NCBI GenBank assembly: GCA_007922225.1
Contig: ML679966.1
Span: 39,957,943 to 40,021,942 of the forward strand
Direction: 5' to 3'
Source: Emydura subglobosa
Lineage: Eukaryota > Chordata > Testudines > Chelidae
Length of the DNA stretch: 64,000 nucleotides
The position numbers and the translations under genes were made by a program. Shown here in pieces: positions 1-11,700 of this stretch. A model generated the notes under the pieces. The model had not been told where the DNA came from, searched no databases, and was given only the letters and a program-made list of their open reading frames with translations. The stretch's first letter is position 1. Every line of letters begins with the position of its first letter.

Positions 1-1013
1 TGGCTTATTCTCATAAAACTCTCTGAAGAAACCGTGATAAAATAGATGGAAGTATCTCATCCAAAGTATCTAACATTGGATTAAAGAGGAATGTAGAGGA
101 TATGCTCAGTATACTGAAGCCTATATCCATAAACTTAAACAAACTTCAGATAAATTGTTGCTGCATTGCTGATGCTGTCAAAATTTGGAAGGCACTTCAA
201 GAGACATTGAAGAAAGAAATACCTCACCAGAAAGTTAACTGCAGGCAATAAAGAAGCGAATGGATCAAGCACTAACTCCACCTCATTTTCTTGTAAATAT
301 TCTCAATCCCAGATATAAAGGTAGATACCTAACTTCTGAAGAAGATGATGCTGCCGTGGCATGGGCATCTCAAAATCACTCCTCAGTTATGCCAGTCATA
401 ATAAATTTCAGGGCTGGAGAGGAACCATTTAAACAGTACATGTTTACTGATGATGATTTGAACAAAATCACTCCCTTGAACTGGTGGAAATCACTAGCCA
501 GGCACCTTGAATCAGGGTTCCTTCAGTTGCTAAGCCAACTTTTCACAGCAGTAGCTTCCTCTGCAGGTACAGAGAGAATATTCTCATCATTTGGTATTAT
601 TCACTCAAAGCTAAGAAATCGGATGGGAGTTGAAAAAGCAGGAAAATTCGTATTTCTGTTTCAGTCTATGAATAAAAATGATAGCAGGAGTGGGGAAGAT
701 AATAAAATGTAAATGCTATTGTGTTTGTGTGTGAGATTTAGTTTTTACCATTCTTAATGTACTGCTGCTGCATCTGCAGCTTGACACAGGTAATGAGTAT
801 TATGTACTATTTTCTAAATTAATAAAAATCAAGTTATCTAAAAAACTACACAAAGTATACCCTCCTAGATGTTCTAAAATGCTGTACTGAGTTGTAATTT
901 AACATGTTTTAGTGATCAGATTTGCACCATTGTTTAAAAAATGTGAAGTAGTATCAGTGGGAAACTTGATTTAAATCAATGATTTTCTCTTGGTGATTTA
1001 AATCAATCCACCA
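1..1013 (+). mobile_element. hAT DNA transposon relic: 3' part of transposase and 3' terminus
   Basis: The reading frame at 260-712 ends in the hAT C-terminal dimerisation domain. The block around AVASSAGTERIFSSFG, followed by SKLRNRM, matches the family pattern SSA-x-x-ER-x-FS-x-x-G. Upstream (about 1-250) further transposase-like protein is readable in another frame, for example VEDMLSILKPISINLNKLQ, with stops and frameshifts between, so the gene is dead. The N-terminal part would lie left of the window. At 960-1013 two copies of GATTTAAATCA sit close together, followed by CAATCCACC; this looks like the 3' terminal inverted repeat. The relic lies in CNOT7 intron 4, antisense to CNOT7. Family placement within hAT (Charlie-like or other) is not resolved. 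Confidence 0.8.
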
Positions 1014-1871
1014 AACTCATTGCTATAATCAAGTTTTACATATTCTTCTGTTTGACAGTAGTCAAGTGAAACAAGTGAAATACAGTCATCAAACCAGAGC
1101 CCACTGAACAATGCAATTGTACTTCTGTAGTCTCATTGAATGGATACCCACAAAATTCTATGATCATACCACATCTGTCACACAGGATTCAAATTTCAGA
1201 ACTTTCACCATATCAACCAGCTACTTGCAATTCAACTATTTAATTTGGATTTGTTAGATGGATATTTTGCTTAGTGCAGGGATCTAAGACTTCACACATT
1301 AACCAGTATTTCAATCTATCATGTCAGATACCTGGCTTAAAATGCACCTTAATAGATCTCTATATCTCAAGTACATCCCATGTGAGACCCTGACATTCCA
1401 ACAGAATAGTAGCACTTAAAAGAATGCTACGTTCCAAATGGCATGCTATGTTCACGGTTGCACTTACATTCACCAGTGATCTCTATCCATTTTCTCTACC
1501 ACTTATATACTCACTTCAATCAATCACAGAAGGGTGGAATTTGAAGTCTGATTATAGTCACTTCCTAACTAAAAACAAACAAACAAACAAACAATACTCC
1601 ATCATAGATCTCTTCATTTACATGGAGCTTTTCACAGGCTAGCTACACACTATAGATATAGATCTTGTTGAGAAGTCATGATCCCTCAATAAAGTTGAGC
1701 ACACCAAGTAGTAAGCACTTTCTTTCGCATAAGGGTATCATCTCACTGTACCCTGAACTAATTCAGCATTAGATGTACAGCTTAAAATGCACAGGCCAAC
1801 CATTTTTAAGTCTAGCATCAGAATAAATGAGAAATGACCAACTCAAATGTTATTTTATGTGCAGTATTTAC
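1014..1871. other. CNOT7 intron 4 remainder, no gene seen
   Basis: AT-rich intron sequence downstream of CNOT7 exon 4. A short (AAAC)n run lies at about 1571-1595. No coding exon or recognised repeat was seen; the next CNOT7 exon, which should begin with the rest of Ser158 and encode GYDFGY, is not here. Confidence 0.6.
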
Positions 1872-2033
1872 CTATGAAAGGAAAGCCATTTGACTCCTTC
1901 ACATAGCACTACTCCCGATGTCATAAGAAGTTCTGCGAAATACTGAGTCTCAATTCCTTCTTCCTCATGCTTTTTAAACTGGATACCAGATGTTGTTAGT
2001 AGTTCTATGGAGTCCTGGGCATACATGTCCTCC
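1872..2033 (-). CDS. CNOT7: CNOT7 coding exon 4
   Basis: The acceptor ATTTTAG precedes base 2033 and the donor GTAAAT follows base 1872. The 162 bases encode the end of Thr104, then [16 protein letters not shown] through KWLSFH, and two bases of Ser158. Length and phase fit both neighbours. Confidence 0.97.
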
Positions 2034-4218
2034 CTAAAATGAGACATAATTAACACAACATTCAAATCCACAAAAAGACAGAGCTTCAATATCAAGTTTA
2101 AGTAAAATCTGGCACAGAATGCTGTGTATAGTTGGAACATTTTGCCCATTGCTTCAATAAATAATGTTAAAATGGATTTAACAATTTAGACACCATGTAC
2201 ATCTCAGAAAACTGTGCCCTACAACTGAAAAAGTTGATTGTTTTGTAATCACCACACAGCATTGACTAAGCAGTTTTAATATTATTCTCAATCCCATTAT
2301 AAAATAAAATTCAGGTTTGTTTAAAGGAAACAGCAGAGAAATTGAACCAAACTCTCTAGGGATCAACATCAGACTATTTTCTTATATTAATTATAGATAT
2401 TTGGGAGAAGATTGGTTGTTTAGACAAGATTACAGGCTCTTCCCTCACATACCCAAACTACTTTCCCTAATGTAATAAGAATGGAATTCAACCAAAATAT
2501 ATTATTTACTCCAATACTTTATTCATTAAAGAAATTACCAGTTGAGATACTCCCAAAATATTTAGGAAATTATTTTGCCTTGCAAAATTTCAGTGACCCT
2601 ATGACTAGACACTCAAAAGAAGTAAGAAAGAGACAAGCTGGGCATACTGATTTTGAGAAACTGAAAGGACTAGTTTTAGGTTTTCATTACTGAGGGAAGA
2701 TTCCTTCCCTCTTCTCCCAGGTTTGAAGTTACGAGTCTTGACCTTTTTCTCTCCTCCTATCCTCTGATCAATGTAATAATGAGATTTTAGAAACCCAAAC
2801 AACTTCGAGTTTGCTGCCCATACATACACAAATGACACATTGTAACAGAAGGGAATACTATTGCCAATACTATGTATTTCAGAGGGCACCCATAAAAGCT
2901 CTCTCTATTTAGGTAGGTCCTATACGACACCCATAATTGTAGTAACTGAGAACCATACAGATTTTTATATATTTAATATTCCATTGCTGCACAAATCCAC
3001 CAAATGAAGACTACCAATACAGGAGGCTGGGAGACAGGCAAATCCTTAACTGGAGCTTAAAAAAAAAAAAAAACCAACCAACATTCTTTTAGTTATTAAC
3101 TTCTGGGGCCTAATGAAGGCAGCAGGGTTCCCTATTCAGGTAACCTACCACATTTTGGTCTCTAAATAACCATGAGTATGGCTTTGTTTTTTCACTAGCT
3201 TGTCCTCCAAAGACTTGCTCTTCCTTTGCTTATGTGAAAATCAACATTCTAGCAACTGCTGAAGTCAAGTTCAGAATCTCCCCCACTTTTCTCTTCTTTT
3301 CTTTCTCCTCTACTGTTATTTCTCTGTCTAATTATTATTTAATTCTGTAAATTGCTTTGATATAGTTTGTATGAATGAATGATGCTTTAGCCAAATATAG
3401 CTGTGCTGCATAGTGTTATTTTTCTTACATTTTAAGATGCCTTTCTAATAATTTTACCTCCCTCAGAATCACTTCTCACACCTTACTGACAAATTATTTT
3501 GCCATACCCCACATGCCTCTAACCCTCATCCACTCCCATTGCTGTATTGCTTCCTCTATACATTTACCCTCTAGCCAATATTTTGTATCCAGCTACTGGG
3601 GTGCTTCTTCTGTCAGGCTTTATCACACCCATAATCTCCTCCTCTGCTGTGGCACTGTGCTCTTTCCCTTTCCCAGAAGTTCTTCCTTCATCAATGTGTT
3701 GCCTCTAATCTCTTCCTCTCCATATTTCACTGGCAGATTTTTCTTTCTGGTACGTAATCCCTCTAAGACCTCTCCATAGGTTTTCCTTCTTCCAAGGAGT
3801 CTAGTCTTAAGACATATAAGGGGGAATCGGGCTGTCCTGTCTAACATCTCCACCCACCAACATCTGTTTATGTTTAGGGAGCATATATTACTTTTGCTTC
3901 TATGTCAAGAGTACAGTGGGCTAAGCATTATAATGTTACTTCACAGTTTTATAGACTTCTAGACTTTTTACACACAGTGAACTAAGCCTCTCAACATCTA
4001 TGTGAGATGGGGAAGATTACCCCTCTTTCACAAAAGAAGAAAACTAGCATAAAGTTTAAATGATTGGCCCTGGTTACATAGGAAGTCTATGGTAAGAACT
4101 AGAATCTAGGCCACTTCCGAACCTTTTGCCTTAATCACAAGACCATCCTTTCCAACACTGCAAAATTTCAGTATGAAAGCTGTTACACACAAACTGCACT
4201 GAATATTGAAAATAATAT

Positions 4219-4286
<68 letters not shown>

Positions 4287-6349
4287 ACAAAGATCTTCAA
4301 AAAGCAACCTTTTAGGATTTAAGAAAGAGCTATTTTAAGAAAGTTATTCTCGGGTCTTTTTAACTCTTAAGAGCTAGTATATACCTGACTGCTAACCAAG
4401 TGAACAGTTATAAAAACATGAATGTTTATTTATATGCACATATACAGTCTCCTAAGGTCTAAGTTATACATACATACAGTTATCTAGCAACGAGTAGCTT
4501 TTGGTCTTTGAATAGGTGTCCACACACCAATAACACCCTTATTAGCAATTTCAGCATGTCCATCTTAACTTGCATGAATGGTGAACTACTCTCAGTAATA
4601 AGAGTGGACCACTACAAGTTAGACCTTATGAACATTAGCAGAGCACTGTGGGCTTTGTCATTGCCTATAGTGTACTTGTTCTATAGATAGAAGACTTTGG
4701 TGTCCTACACTTTCAGTTCAATTCACCTTTTTTGTTTGTTTTTTTAAAATTCTGTTACTTGTTCAAAAATAATCTAATTTAATTAGCAGGAAGTTAATGT
4801 AATATTCAGGATTTAATTTTATTCATAAAATCCAAAAGTTTCCTTCTGAACTATAAAAAGCTTACTTGTTTTCTTTTGACTAGCCAAGTTTGGGCTGAAA
4901 GTTAGAGATTTTGTTCTGCACCCTATGCAACTACCGTTATCTCCATTTGGTTGCCTGCTCCCATAACACATTGGGGGAGGGGGGGGATCATTGTCTGGTT
5001 TCTCTCAACTTACTGGTTTTTGCAATTATATTATGCCACAAAACAAAGAAAGATTATTTTTACAGTATAGAGTTTTCACATTCTGATAGGTGCTGATAAA
5101 TTATGCATAATCTAAAGAAAAGTATTTAGGCAGAAGCAAAGTATTTAGATGCAACTACTTTAGCTAAAGGCTAAAAATACATATGGAAAAAATTACTGGC
5201 TAAATCCTCAAGGTGATGAGCGCCCTCAATTCCCAGCTCAGCACCTCACAAGACTGAGCCTTAAGTTCCATAGAAGATAAAGCAAAATATATAAAAGAAA
5301 ATATAGGAACGTGGGACTAATAAACAAAGAAAGCAGAAGTCCATTTGCCTGAATGGCCTTTTCACGTATCTAAAGTTTCTTGTACTCTGAGTAGGAAGGA
5401 TCATACTTACTCAAAATATATATTAATATCAGTCCTTTGAAATTTTAAATAAATACAGTTTAAGTAATAATTATAGCACGCTTGGATATAAAAAACCAAA
5501 ACTAAAAACCCAATATTAAGATTTTACCATCACTTACGTTAAATTAAATTTAAAATTAAATTGCCAAGTTGAAGTTCCTGGAGGGTATTCTCCTTGCTCA
5601 TTCATAAACGTCAATCCTAGCTGAATTATCTTTAGCAAGTCTACATTACAGCGCAGCAGTTGGTATTGATAGTCCGCATTGCTTCTGAATTCTCCAATAG
5701 GCCTTGCAACTACACCTGGAAACTCTGTATCCTGTAAAAAAAATAAACGTACAGCCTCAACAGAAGAGAAACAACTTATTGGCAGCCCACCCACTCCAAA
5801 TATAAATATTTGAACAGCATCTTTCCAAACACTTAATTTTATAGCTCTCACTGAAAATATAGTATATGGCTGTATTCTTTACACAAAGTGATAAACATTA
5901 CTATCATCACAACAGACTACCTGCAGCAATAATTCAGACTTCCCATTGCCTTCAACGGACTCTGACTCCAGCTTTTTAAAAAGCCTGTAATTTCAGTGTT
6001 CTGAGTGTCACTGAGAAAACTTACATGCAGTGTTGTGGTAGCTGTGTTGGTCCCAGAATATCAGAAAGACAAGGTGGGTGAGGTAATATCTTTTATTGGT
6101 CCAACTTCTATTGGAGAAAGAAGCTTTAGAGCTTACACAGCTCTGTGTGTTTATAAAAAATATTACCTCACCCACTGAGAAAACATGACCAGACCACATA
6201 GTACACTAAACAGGGATCTGTCACAGACATACCATGGCAACATAATTATACTTCCGTATAACTTGACGAATTTTCTTCATTTCTTCATCCAGGTTACAAG
6301 CCCAAACTTCACAAATTCTTTGGCTATGATCTACTGTAGCTGCTGGCAT
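1872..6349 (-). CDS. CNOT7: CNOT7 (CAF1), CCR4-NOT deadenylase catalytic subunit, N-terminal part (exons 2-4)
   Basis: CNOT7 removes poly(A) tails from mRNA as a DEDD-type 3'-5' exonuclease in the CCR4-NOT complex. Coding segments on the minus strand are 6349-6233, 5731-5538 and 2033-1872. They join in frame to residues 1-157 plus two bases of codon 158. The start is [20 protein letters not shown]. Exon 3 begins with DTEFPG, which carries the catalytic Asp40 and Glu42. As far as I can recall the human protein, I see no difference from it in these exons. [16 protein letters not shown] and EDMYAQDS distinguish CNOT7 from its paralogue CNOT8. The other catalytic residues (Asp161, His225 and Asp230 by family numbering) fall in exons left of the window. 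The gene is transcribed from the CpG island shared with VPS37A. Confidence 0.97.
3945..4152 (-). repeat. MIR SINE, minus orientation
   Basis: On the minus strand the order matches MIR: a tRNA-like head (GTGGTTAAGGCAAAAGG), a core with 'agacttcctatgtaacca', then 'catctcacatagatgttgagaggc' and the 3' part. The copy is diverged. Confidence 0.7.
4220..4289. repeat. Compound microsatellite (CT)n-(CA)n
   Basis: About 43 bases of CT repeat run directly into about 28 bases of CA repeat. The track is uninterrupted and therefore probably length-variable. It lies in CNOT7 intron 3. Confidence 0.98.
5538..5731 (-). CDS. CNOT7: CNOT7 coding exon 3 (catalytic Asp40/Glu42)
   Basis: The acceptor TTTACAG precedes base 5731 and the donor GTAAGT follows base 5538. 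The 194 bases encode [15 protein letters not shown] through KFNL plus two bases of Thr104. The DTE motif carries two of the four acidic metal-binding residues of the DEDD nuclease fold. Confidence 0.98.
6021..6172 (+). mobile_element. Short interspersed element with inverted ends, flanked by a 12-bp direct repeat
   Basis: The element starts near 'gcagtgttgtggtagctgtgttggtccc' and runs through 'gacaaggtgggtgaggtaatatcttttattgg'. Its right end, 'aatattacctcaccca', is the inverse of its internal 'tgggtgaggtaatat'. The 12-mer CACTGAGAAAAC occurs exactly at 6009-6020 and 6173-6184, as expected of a target-site duplication. The same family forms the long inverted arms at 45.3-46.2 kb. It lies in CNOT7 intron 2. 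Confidence 0.7.
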
Positions 6350-6433
6350 AGTGGGGGGGGATTTAGATACCAGGCATCAAAGAGTTATATTTGATTGAGG
6401 GTCAATTTCATAAAATAGGTTTTAGATGTTTAC
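6233..6433 (-). CDS. CNOT7: CNOT7 exon 2 with start codon (coding 6233-6349)
   Basis: The ATG is at 6349-6347 and the donor GTATGT follows base 6233. The 39 codons run from MPAATVDHS to YNYVAM. The segment 6350-6433 is 5'UTR, bounded by a pyrimidine-rich acceptor (TTTTTATTTTAG). A C-run, seen as G8 on the plus strand, sits just upstream of the ATG. Confidence 0.95.
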
Positions 6434-6689
6434 CTAAAATAAAAAGACAAGAAAAAGTAAATACAAATTTTGATTCCCAATGATTTGAAAAAGAATGCTT
6501 CTTTAACTTCCAGAACAAGAGCCAACTGTTTTCCTGAAACTCAAATGAAAGTAAAACTTGGTTACTGAAAGCTTAGGAACATGGTACTATTCAAGTTTCA
6601 TTAGTGCTTAGTGACTTGGACAAAGGAGTGAAGAGTATACTTACAACATTTTCATATAATACCAAGATGGGAGGGGTTGCAATCACTTT

Positions 6690-7467
6690 GGAGGCTAGGA
6701 TTACAATTCAAAACAACCTTGACAAATGAGATAATTGGACTGAAGTAAGCAAGATGAAATTCAATAAAGATAAAAAAAAAATCAAACGCACAAATACAAA
6801 ATAGGGAACAACTGGCTAGGTGGTAGTACTGCTGGTGGGGGTATACTGATCTCAAACTGAATGAATAACAATGTGATATAGTTGCTAAAAAGGCTAGTAT
6901 CATTTTGATGTGTATTAACAGGAGCTTTGTATGTAAGACACAGGAGGTAACGTCCTGCTCTACCTGGTGCTTGTGAGGCCACAGCTGGAGGCCTGTGTAC
7001 AATTCTGGACGCCACACTTTAAGAAAGATGTGGACAGGAGTCCAGAGGATAGCAACAAATGTGATAAAAGATGTAGAAAAATTGACATATAAAGAAAAGT
7101 TAAAGAACTGGGCCTATGTAATCTTGAGAAAAGACGACTCGGGGGATACCTGATAACAGTCTTCAAATATGTTAAGGGCTGTTTTAAATAGGACCAGTCC
7201 ACTGAAGGTAGAACAAGAAGCAATGGACTTAATCTGCAGCAAGAGAGTTGTAGGTTAGACATTAGGAAAAACTTTTAAACTATAATGGTAGTTGCACAGT
7301 GGGGCTTCCAAGGGAGACTGCAGAATCCTCATCACTGGAGGTCAAGCACAGTTTGGACAAACGTCACGGACGGTCTAGAACTATACTTGGTCCTGCCTCA
7401 GCACTAGCAGGCTGAACTAGATCTCTTAAAGTCCCTTTCAGCCGGATGGCTTTATGATGCTAGAAGA
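6690..7467 (+). mobile_element. CR1 LINE, 3' end
   Basis: This is the typical CR1 3' region: 'gatgaaattcaataaagat', 'ggaggcctgtgtacaattctgg', and the closing stretch about 'gctgaactagatctcttaaagtcccttt'. It is diverged and has no intact frame. It is antisense to CNOT7 within its intron 1, close upstream of exon 2. Confidence 0.88.
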
Positions 7468-8118
7468 TTACATCCTAATCAAAAACAGACAGAACTCTCT
7501 AGCTTTGTTAATGGATTTGGTGGCCAATTTGCACAAAGCCAGGCACGTGTGGTAGCATCCCACACAAGAATGCTCCGCGCCAATCCCTTGAAAGCCATGA
7601 AATGCTCCACATGCCAATTAACAACGTGAAACGCAGGGAGGGAGACGACCGCCAGCACCAGGACCGCCGCCGCTCGGCTTCACTGCAGGACACGAGACCC
7701 TGGGGGAGTAAAACAAAAATTCGCACCCTAATAAGGAGATACAAACGCCAACTCCGGAAGGGTCACTCGGCGCTGGGAGACGCTCGCCGCAGCGCCCCCA
7801 GCCGCCCGCTGCCCGTGACCCGCCCTCCCTTAGCCCGGCTACGGCTACTTTCAGCCTAGACGGGGCGAGGGGGGAGGGGCGCGGCAGGCGCGGGAGCCAG
7901 GCCGCGAAACGAGGCCGCCCCGCCCCCGACGCGTGTCGACAAATGGGAGCTGAAAACGGAGAGCGGCGCGCGCGCCCCGGTGGGAGTGGGGGAGCCCCCC
8001 CCGCCCGGCCACGCCCCCCGCCCCGGCTCCGCCGCCTAGAGACCCTCGGAAAGGTCGCCTCGCCTGCCTCCCACCCGAGTCCCCACCACGCCTAGAGCCA
8101 GGCCCCTCCCCCTCTCAC

Positions 8119-8265
8119 CTACTCCGGCCTCACACGGGCTGGGCTGGGCAGGGCAGGGCAGGGCCGGGCCGGGGGCGGGACTAGCTGAGACCCGGCGGCG
8201 GCCCCAGGACGCCCCAGAATAGCGAGTCACAGTGAGAAACACAGAACCTGCCGCCCCCACCGCAC
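8119..8265 (-). other. CNOT7: CNOT7 exon 1, non-coding (predicted)
   Basis: On the minus strand a strong donor, GGAGTAG followed by GTGAGAG, ends a GC-rich exon at 8119. The family normally has a non-coding first exon, and this donor lies in the CpG island upstream of exon 2. The upper edge, the transcription start, is a guess. Confidence 0.5.
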
Positions 8266-8613
8266 AAAGCCATTACATCATCACAGCGCGCCGCGTCTTG
8301 ACCTTTCAACTCTGACCCCTGGGCTCAGGACGGCCCTCTCGGATCCAATCGCTCTCCGCGCTCCGGGATACGTCAGACGCTGCTAGCATCCGCCTGCCAA
8401 TAGATGCGTCCGCCGAGCGGTGATGACGTACGGCGTGTTGCGGTCCGAGTAAGCGCAGAGCGCAGCGGCTTGCGTCGCGCGCTTCTCACTTCCTGTCTTC
8501 CTCCGACGCCGTGCAGGGCTCGGCCGGGGCTGAGCGGACCGTCACAGCCGGCGGCCGGGTGCGGCTGCGTTCTCCCCCTCGGGGCGGCGGGTGGCCCGGG
8601 CGCCGCGGGGAGG

Positions 8614-8741
8614 ATGAATTGGCTGTTCCCCCTGTCCAAGGGCGGCGGCTCCTCCTCCCCCGCGGCCCCGCTCCCCGCCCTCACCAGTCTCCAGCAGCAG
8701 AAGCAGCGGCAGATCGAGTCCCTGCGCAGCGCACATTCCTC
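8614..8741 (+). CDS. VPS37A: VPS37A coding exon 1
   Basis: Encodes MNWLFPLSKGGG, a Ser/Pro/Ala-rich stretch, and TSLQQQKQRQIESLRSAHS plus two bases of Ser43. The donor is GTGAGT. It lies in the CpG island, and its 5'UTR extends upstream to an unknown start. Confidence 0.96.
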
Positions 8742-11700
8742 GTGAGTAAACGACCGGCGGGGCGGGCGGGCGCCACTAACGGCTGCGGGGTGGGGGGGGG
8801 GCGGCGAGTCACCCCGGAGCCGCCCCCTTTATTTTCCCTCCTGACGGTGCCTTCCCCGGCGCTGACTCGTCCGCTTCGATCTCCGCGGTGCCTGAGGGCA
8901 GCCCCCGCCCTAGCGTTACTCGGTGGCGCCCCGCGGGCTGGCGGATCCGGCGCTGCGGAGAGCCGTTGTGACACCGTTTGCCCTGCAAACAGCAGCTGGG
9001 ACGCCGGAGGCGAGCGTGGGGGGCCTTCCTTCTCGTATAGCATGGCCGGGGGTGGTGCTGTAGACCCTGTCACAGCAGTGCCGCCTCATCTCTTTCCCTG
9101 CCTTTGCACCGCTGAAAAGGAGGGACCCTGTTGCTCCGTAGTTATTCGTTAAGTGGTTCTGTTAAGGATGCACAGGACCAGCTGCGCCCTCCCCTATTTT
9201 GGCTCCGCAGGAATAAAAAGTAACCAACTGAACGTTTTTGCTAATTTAGATGAGGTGGCATCTGTTCTATTTGTTCATATTGATGCAAAAACAAAATAAA
9301 AGTGACTAAGGTTCAGGCACTTATAAAAGCCATAGTGTTGATGTAGTTGTATTAGCACAACTGTTTAATGTATACCAGTATAGTTCATGCTGGTTTCCTG
9401 AACCAGCTTAAGCTGCATCAGTATGGACATTTTTGTACAGATTTGAATGCCTCCACACTGGAGGGTTTTGCCAATATAAGTATACCGGCAAAATCCTCCT
9501 AGTGTAGACAAGGATTTATAGTGAGAAATTTAAAGCTCAGTCTATTGCCTTATCAAAAAGAGAGCCTGTGAGGCACCATGGTTCTAATCTATTAGTACCT
9601 TTACAAGTATCTGGAACTAAAGGGCTCTTTCATTTAGTGGAGAAAGGTATAACAAGAATCAATGGCTCAAAGTAAAAGTAGGACAAATTCACAATGAAGA
9701 TAATCAACCATTGAAATAAATTACCAAGGGAAAGTGCTCAGTGGGTTCAGATCAAAACTACATGCCTGTCTAGAAGATAAAATTTAGTCAAACACAAGTT
9801 GTTGGTCTCAACACGGGGGTAACTGCATGAAATTCTATGGCCTGTGTTACACAGAAGGTCAGACCTGATGATCTAATTATCCCTTTTAACCTTAAAATCG
9901 ATTAATTTTACAGTTGTGGGAATTAGAATATAATTGACAGCCCTAACCTCCATATATCATTGTCTATAAAAAACCAAAACTAATTTTGTTAATTATGTTT
10001 AAGAATAGATTCAGTTTAACATGTTATAAATTTCCAATCAAATTTGTCTTGTTGTGCTGTTACCCAGTGTTGCTCAACTTGTGGCTTTTGAGCCACATGC
10101 AGTTCTCCTGTTGCATTCAGATTTGCACTGATCACATTAGCATTCATCATGTTTTCAAGATGTGTAAGCAGTTAGTGTGATCCCTTCAAGCAGCTGCCAT
10201 GAGAGAGAAGAGAACTTTTTCCCTCCTCCATCAGCTGGGCATAGGGGCAGGAGAAGAAAACCACTCTCTTTCAAGAAACGAGAGAGAGAAGCAAAGTTAA
10301 ATTTAAGAGTTGCAGAGCATCACTAAATAATCCTGGTACAGTATCTTGCTACTTAATTGTGATGCTTAACTTGTGGAGTTACTAATATATTGAGATATTG
10401 CTACTGTTTGTTTAAGGTTGTGCCCGCTAAGAGCTAGGCTTTTCTGAAACACTCAGTAAGTGGTCCCTGCTCTGAGGAGCTGATGATCTAACAACAGACA
10501 GGTAGACATAAATTAGGTAAAAGAAAATGTGAAGGAAAATAGGCAAATAGTATACAATTCACGGCTCAAAAATGTCATTAATACAGAGTTAAGGTTGTCT
10601 GGCGGTACCATACACCTTTCCAAAACATCAAGTGCACCTCTACTTAAGCCTCTGAACATCAGGAAATAAAGAGATAAGGAACTCTTCACTGCCCAGAAAT
10701 ATCTTTAATGAATTTTCCTTGATTTTGAGAAAGTGGTGGTTGGGAGGATGTGTGTGACTGGGAGGCATCTGTTGAGGGTAAGGGGACAAAGGAAGAGGCT
10801 TCCTGGGAACATCTAGCTGAGGCCAAAACTAAAAAGTTAGGTTGACTCAGCTATGGCACTAGGGGGTGTGAAAAATCCAGACCTCTGAGCAGTGTAGTTA
10901 AACCAATATAATCCCTGTTGTAGATAGCACTAGATTGACAGGAGGACCCCTCCCATTCCCATTGTATAGACGTAGCCTGACACTCTGCTACCTTCCTCCT
11001 AGGCCCTTAGGGCCCTGGTACAGTTGGAGGGACCATAGGGAGAAAGAAAAGTAATAATCAGCTGAAGGCAGTGAAGGGGAGCCCCAGACTCTGTACACCA
11101 CTTTGGGAGCTAATGTAGAAGGAAGGAGCTCTGTACAACCCTCTGCAGTATAGGAGGGTGGTGGAGGTTTGAAATAGCCCATTCAACTCATTGGGCCAGT
11201 CTCAGATGAATCAGGCCCGAGAGATAAATAAAGCAATAGCTCTCAGAAGTGAGAACTGACTCATTCATCTCATTGGGTGTGCTCCTTCCCCTCCTGCTAA
11301 ACTGTCAAAGACCCTATTGTGGAATACCAGTTTTCAAGACACACTCATTATGCATGTGAATTTTAGAGCACTTTCAATATTGAACTCAGCTCCCTTATTT
11401 GGGAAGCTCTGTCTGAGGAAGCCCTTTGACCAAATGTCTTCAAATTTGCACCAAAAAGTATTGGTTTATCATTAGTGGAGATTATTTCATAGTAAAAACT
11501 ACCAAAATCTGATGCCTGAGACTTTTTTAGGCAGGCTATATCTGTGGATCAAATGAGCTCAAATTTGGACCACTAGCCCAACCCCAGATAGCGAGGACAC
11601 AAAGGAATTTTCTAGAAATCTGAGTAAGCATGTGCATTGTAGAACGCTTGGGGGGAAAATTGGCTGTTAAACAAACTAGTCTCAAATTTTAGCAAAGCTA

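Larger units (their letters stand above)
2034..5537 (-). other. CNOT7 intron 3
   Basis: A 3.5-kb intron, mostly unique AT-rich sequence. It contains an antisense MIR, a compound CT/CA microsatellite and one copy of the dispersed 'gagcgccctcaattccca' family near 5190-5262. No other coding exon was seen. Confidence 0.8.
7600..9050. promoter_or_regulatory. CpG island; bidirectional CNOT7/VPS37A promoter
   Basis: A sharp rise in G+C and CpG against AT-rich flanks, between two divergent genes whose first exons lie only a few hundred bases apart. Likely elements are CCAAT at 8345-8349 and 8397-8401, CRE-like TACGTCAG at 8369-8376 and TGACGTAC at 8424-8431, and an ETS-type ACTTCCTG at 8488-8495. 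No TATA box was seen. CpG islands with ETS and CRE sites are common in divergent housekeeping promoters. Exact start sites are inferred. Confidence 0.88.

Noticed and set aside
260..712. Domesticated hAT gene
   Set aside because: Only the C-terminal part is open, upstream frames are broken, and no promoter or splice structure was seen.
8511..9152. 213-codon open frame in the CpG island
   Set aside because: GC-rich sequence lacks stops by composition. It overlaps VPS37A exon 1 in another frame and has no recognisable domain.
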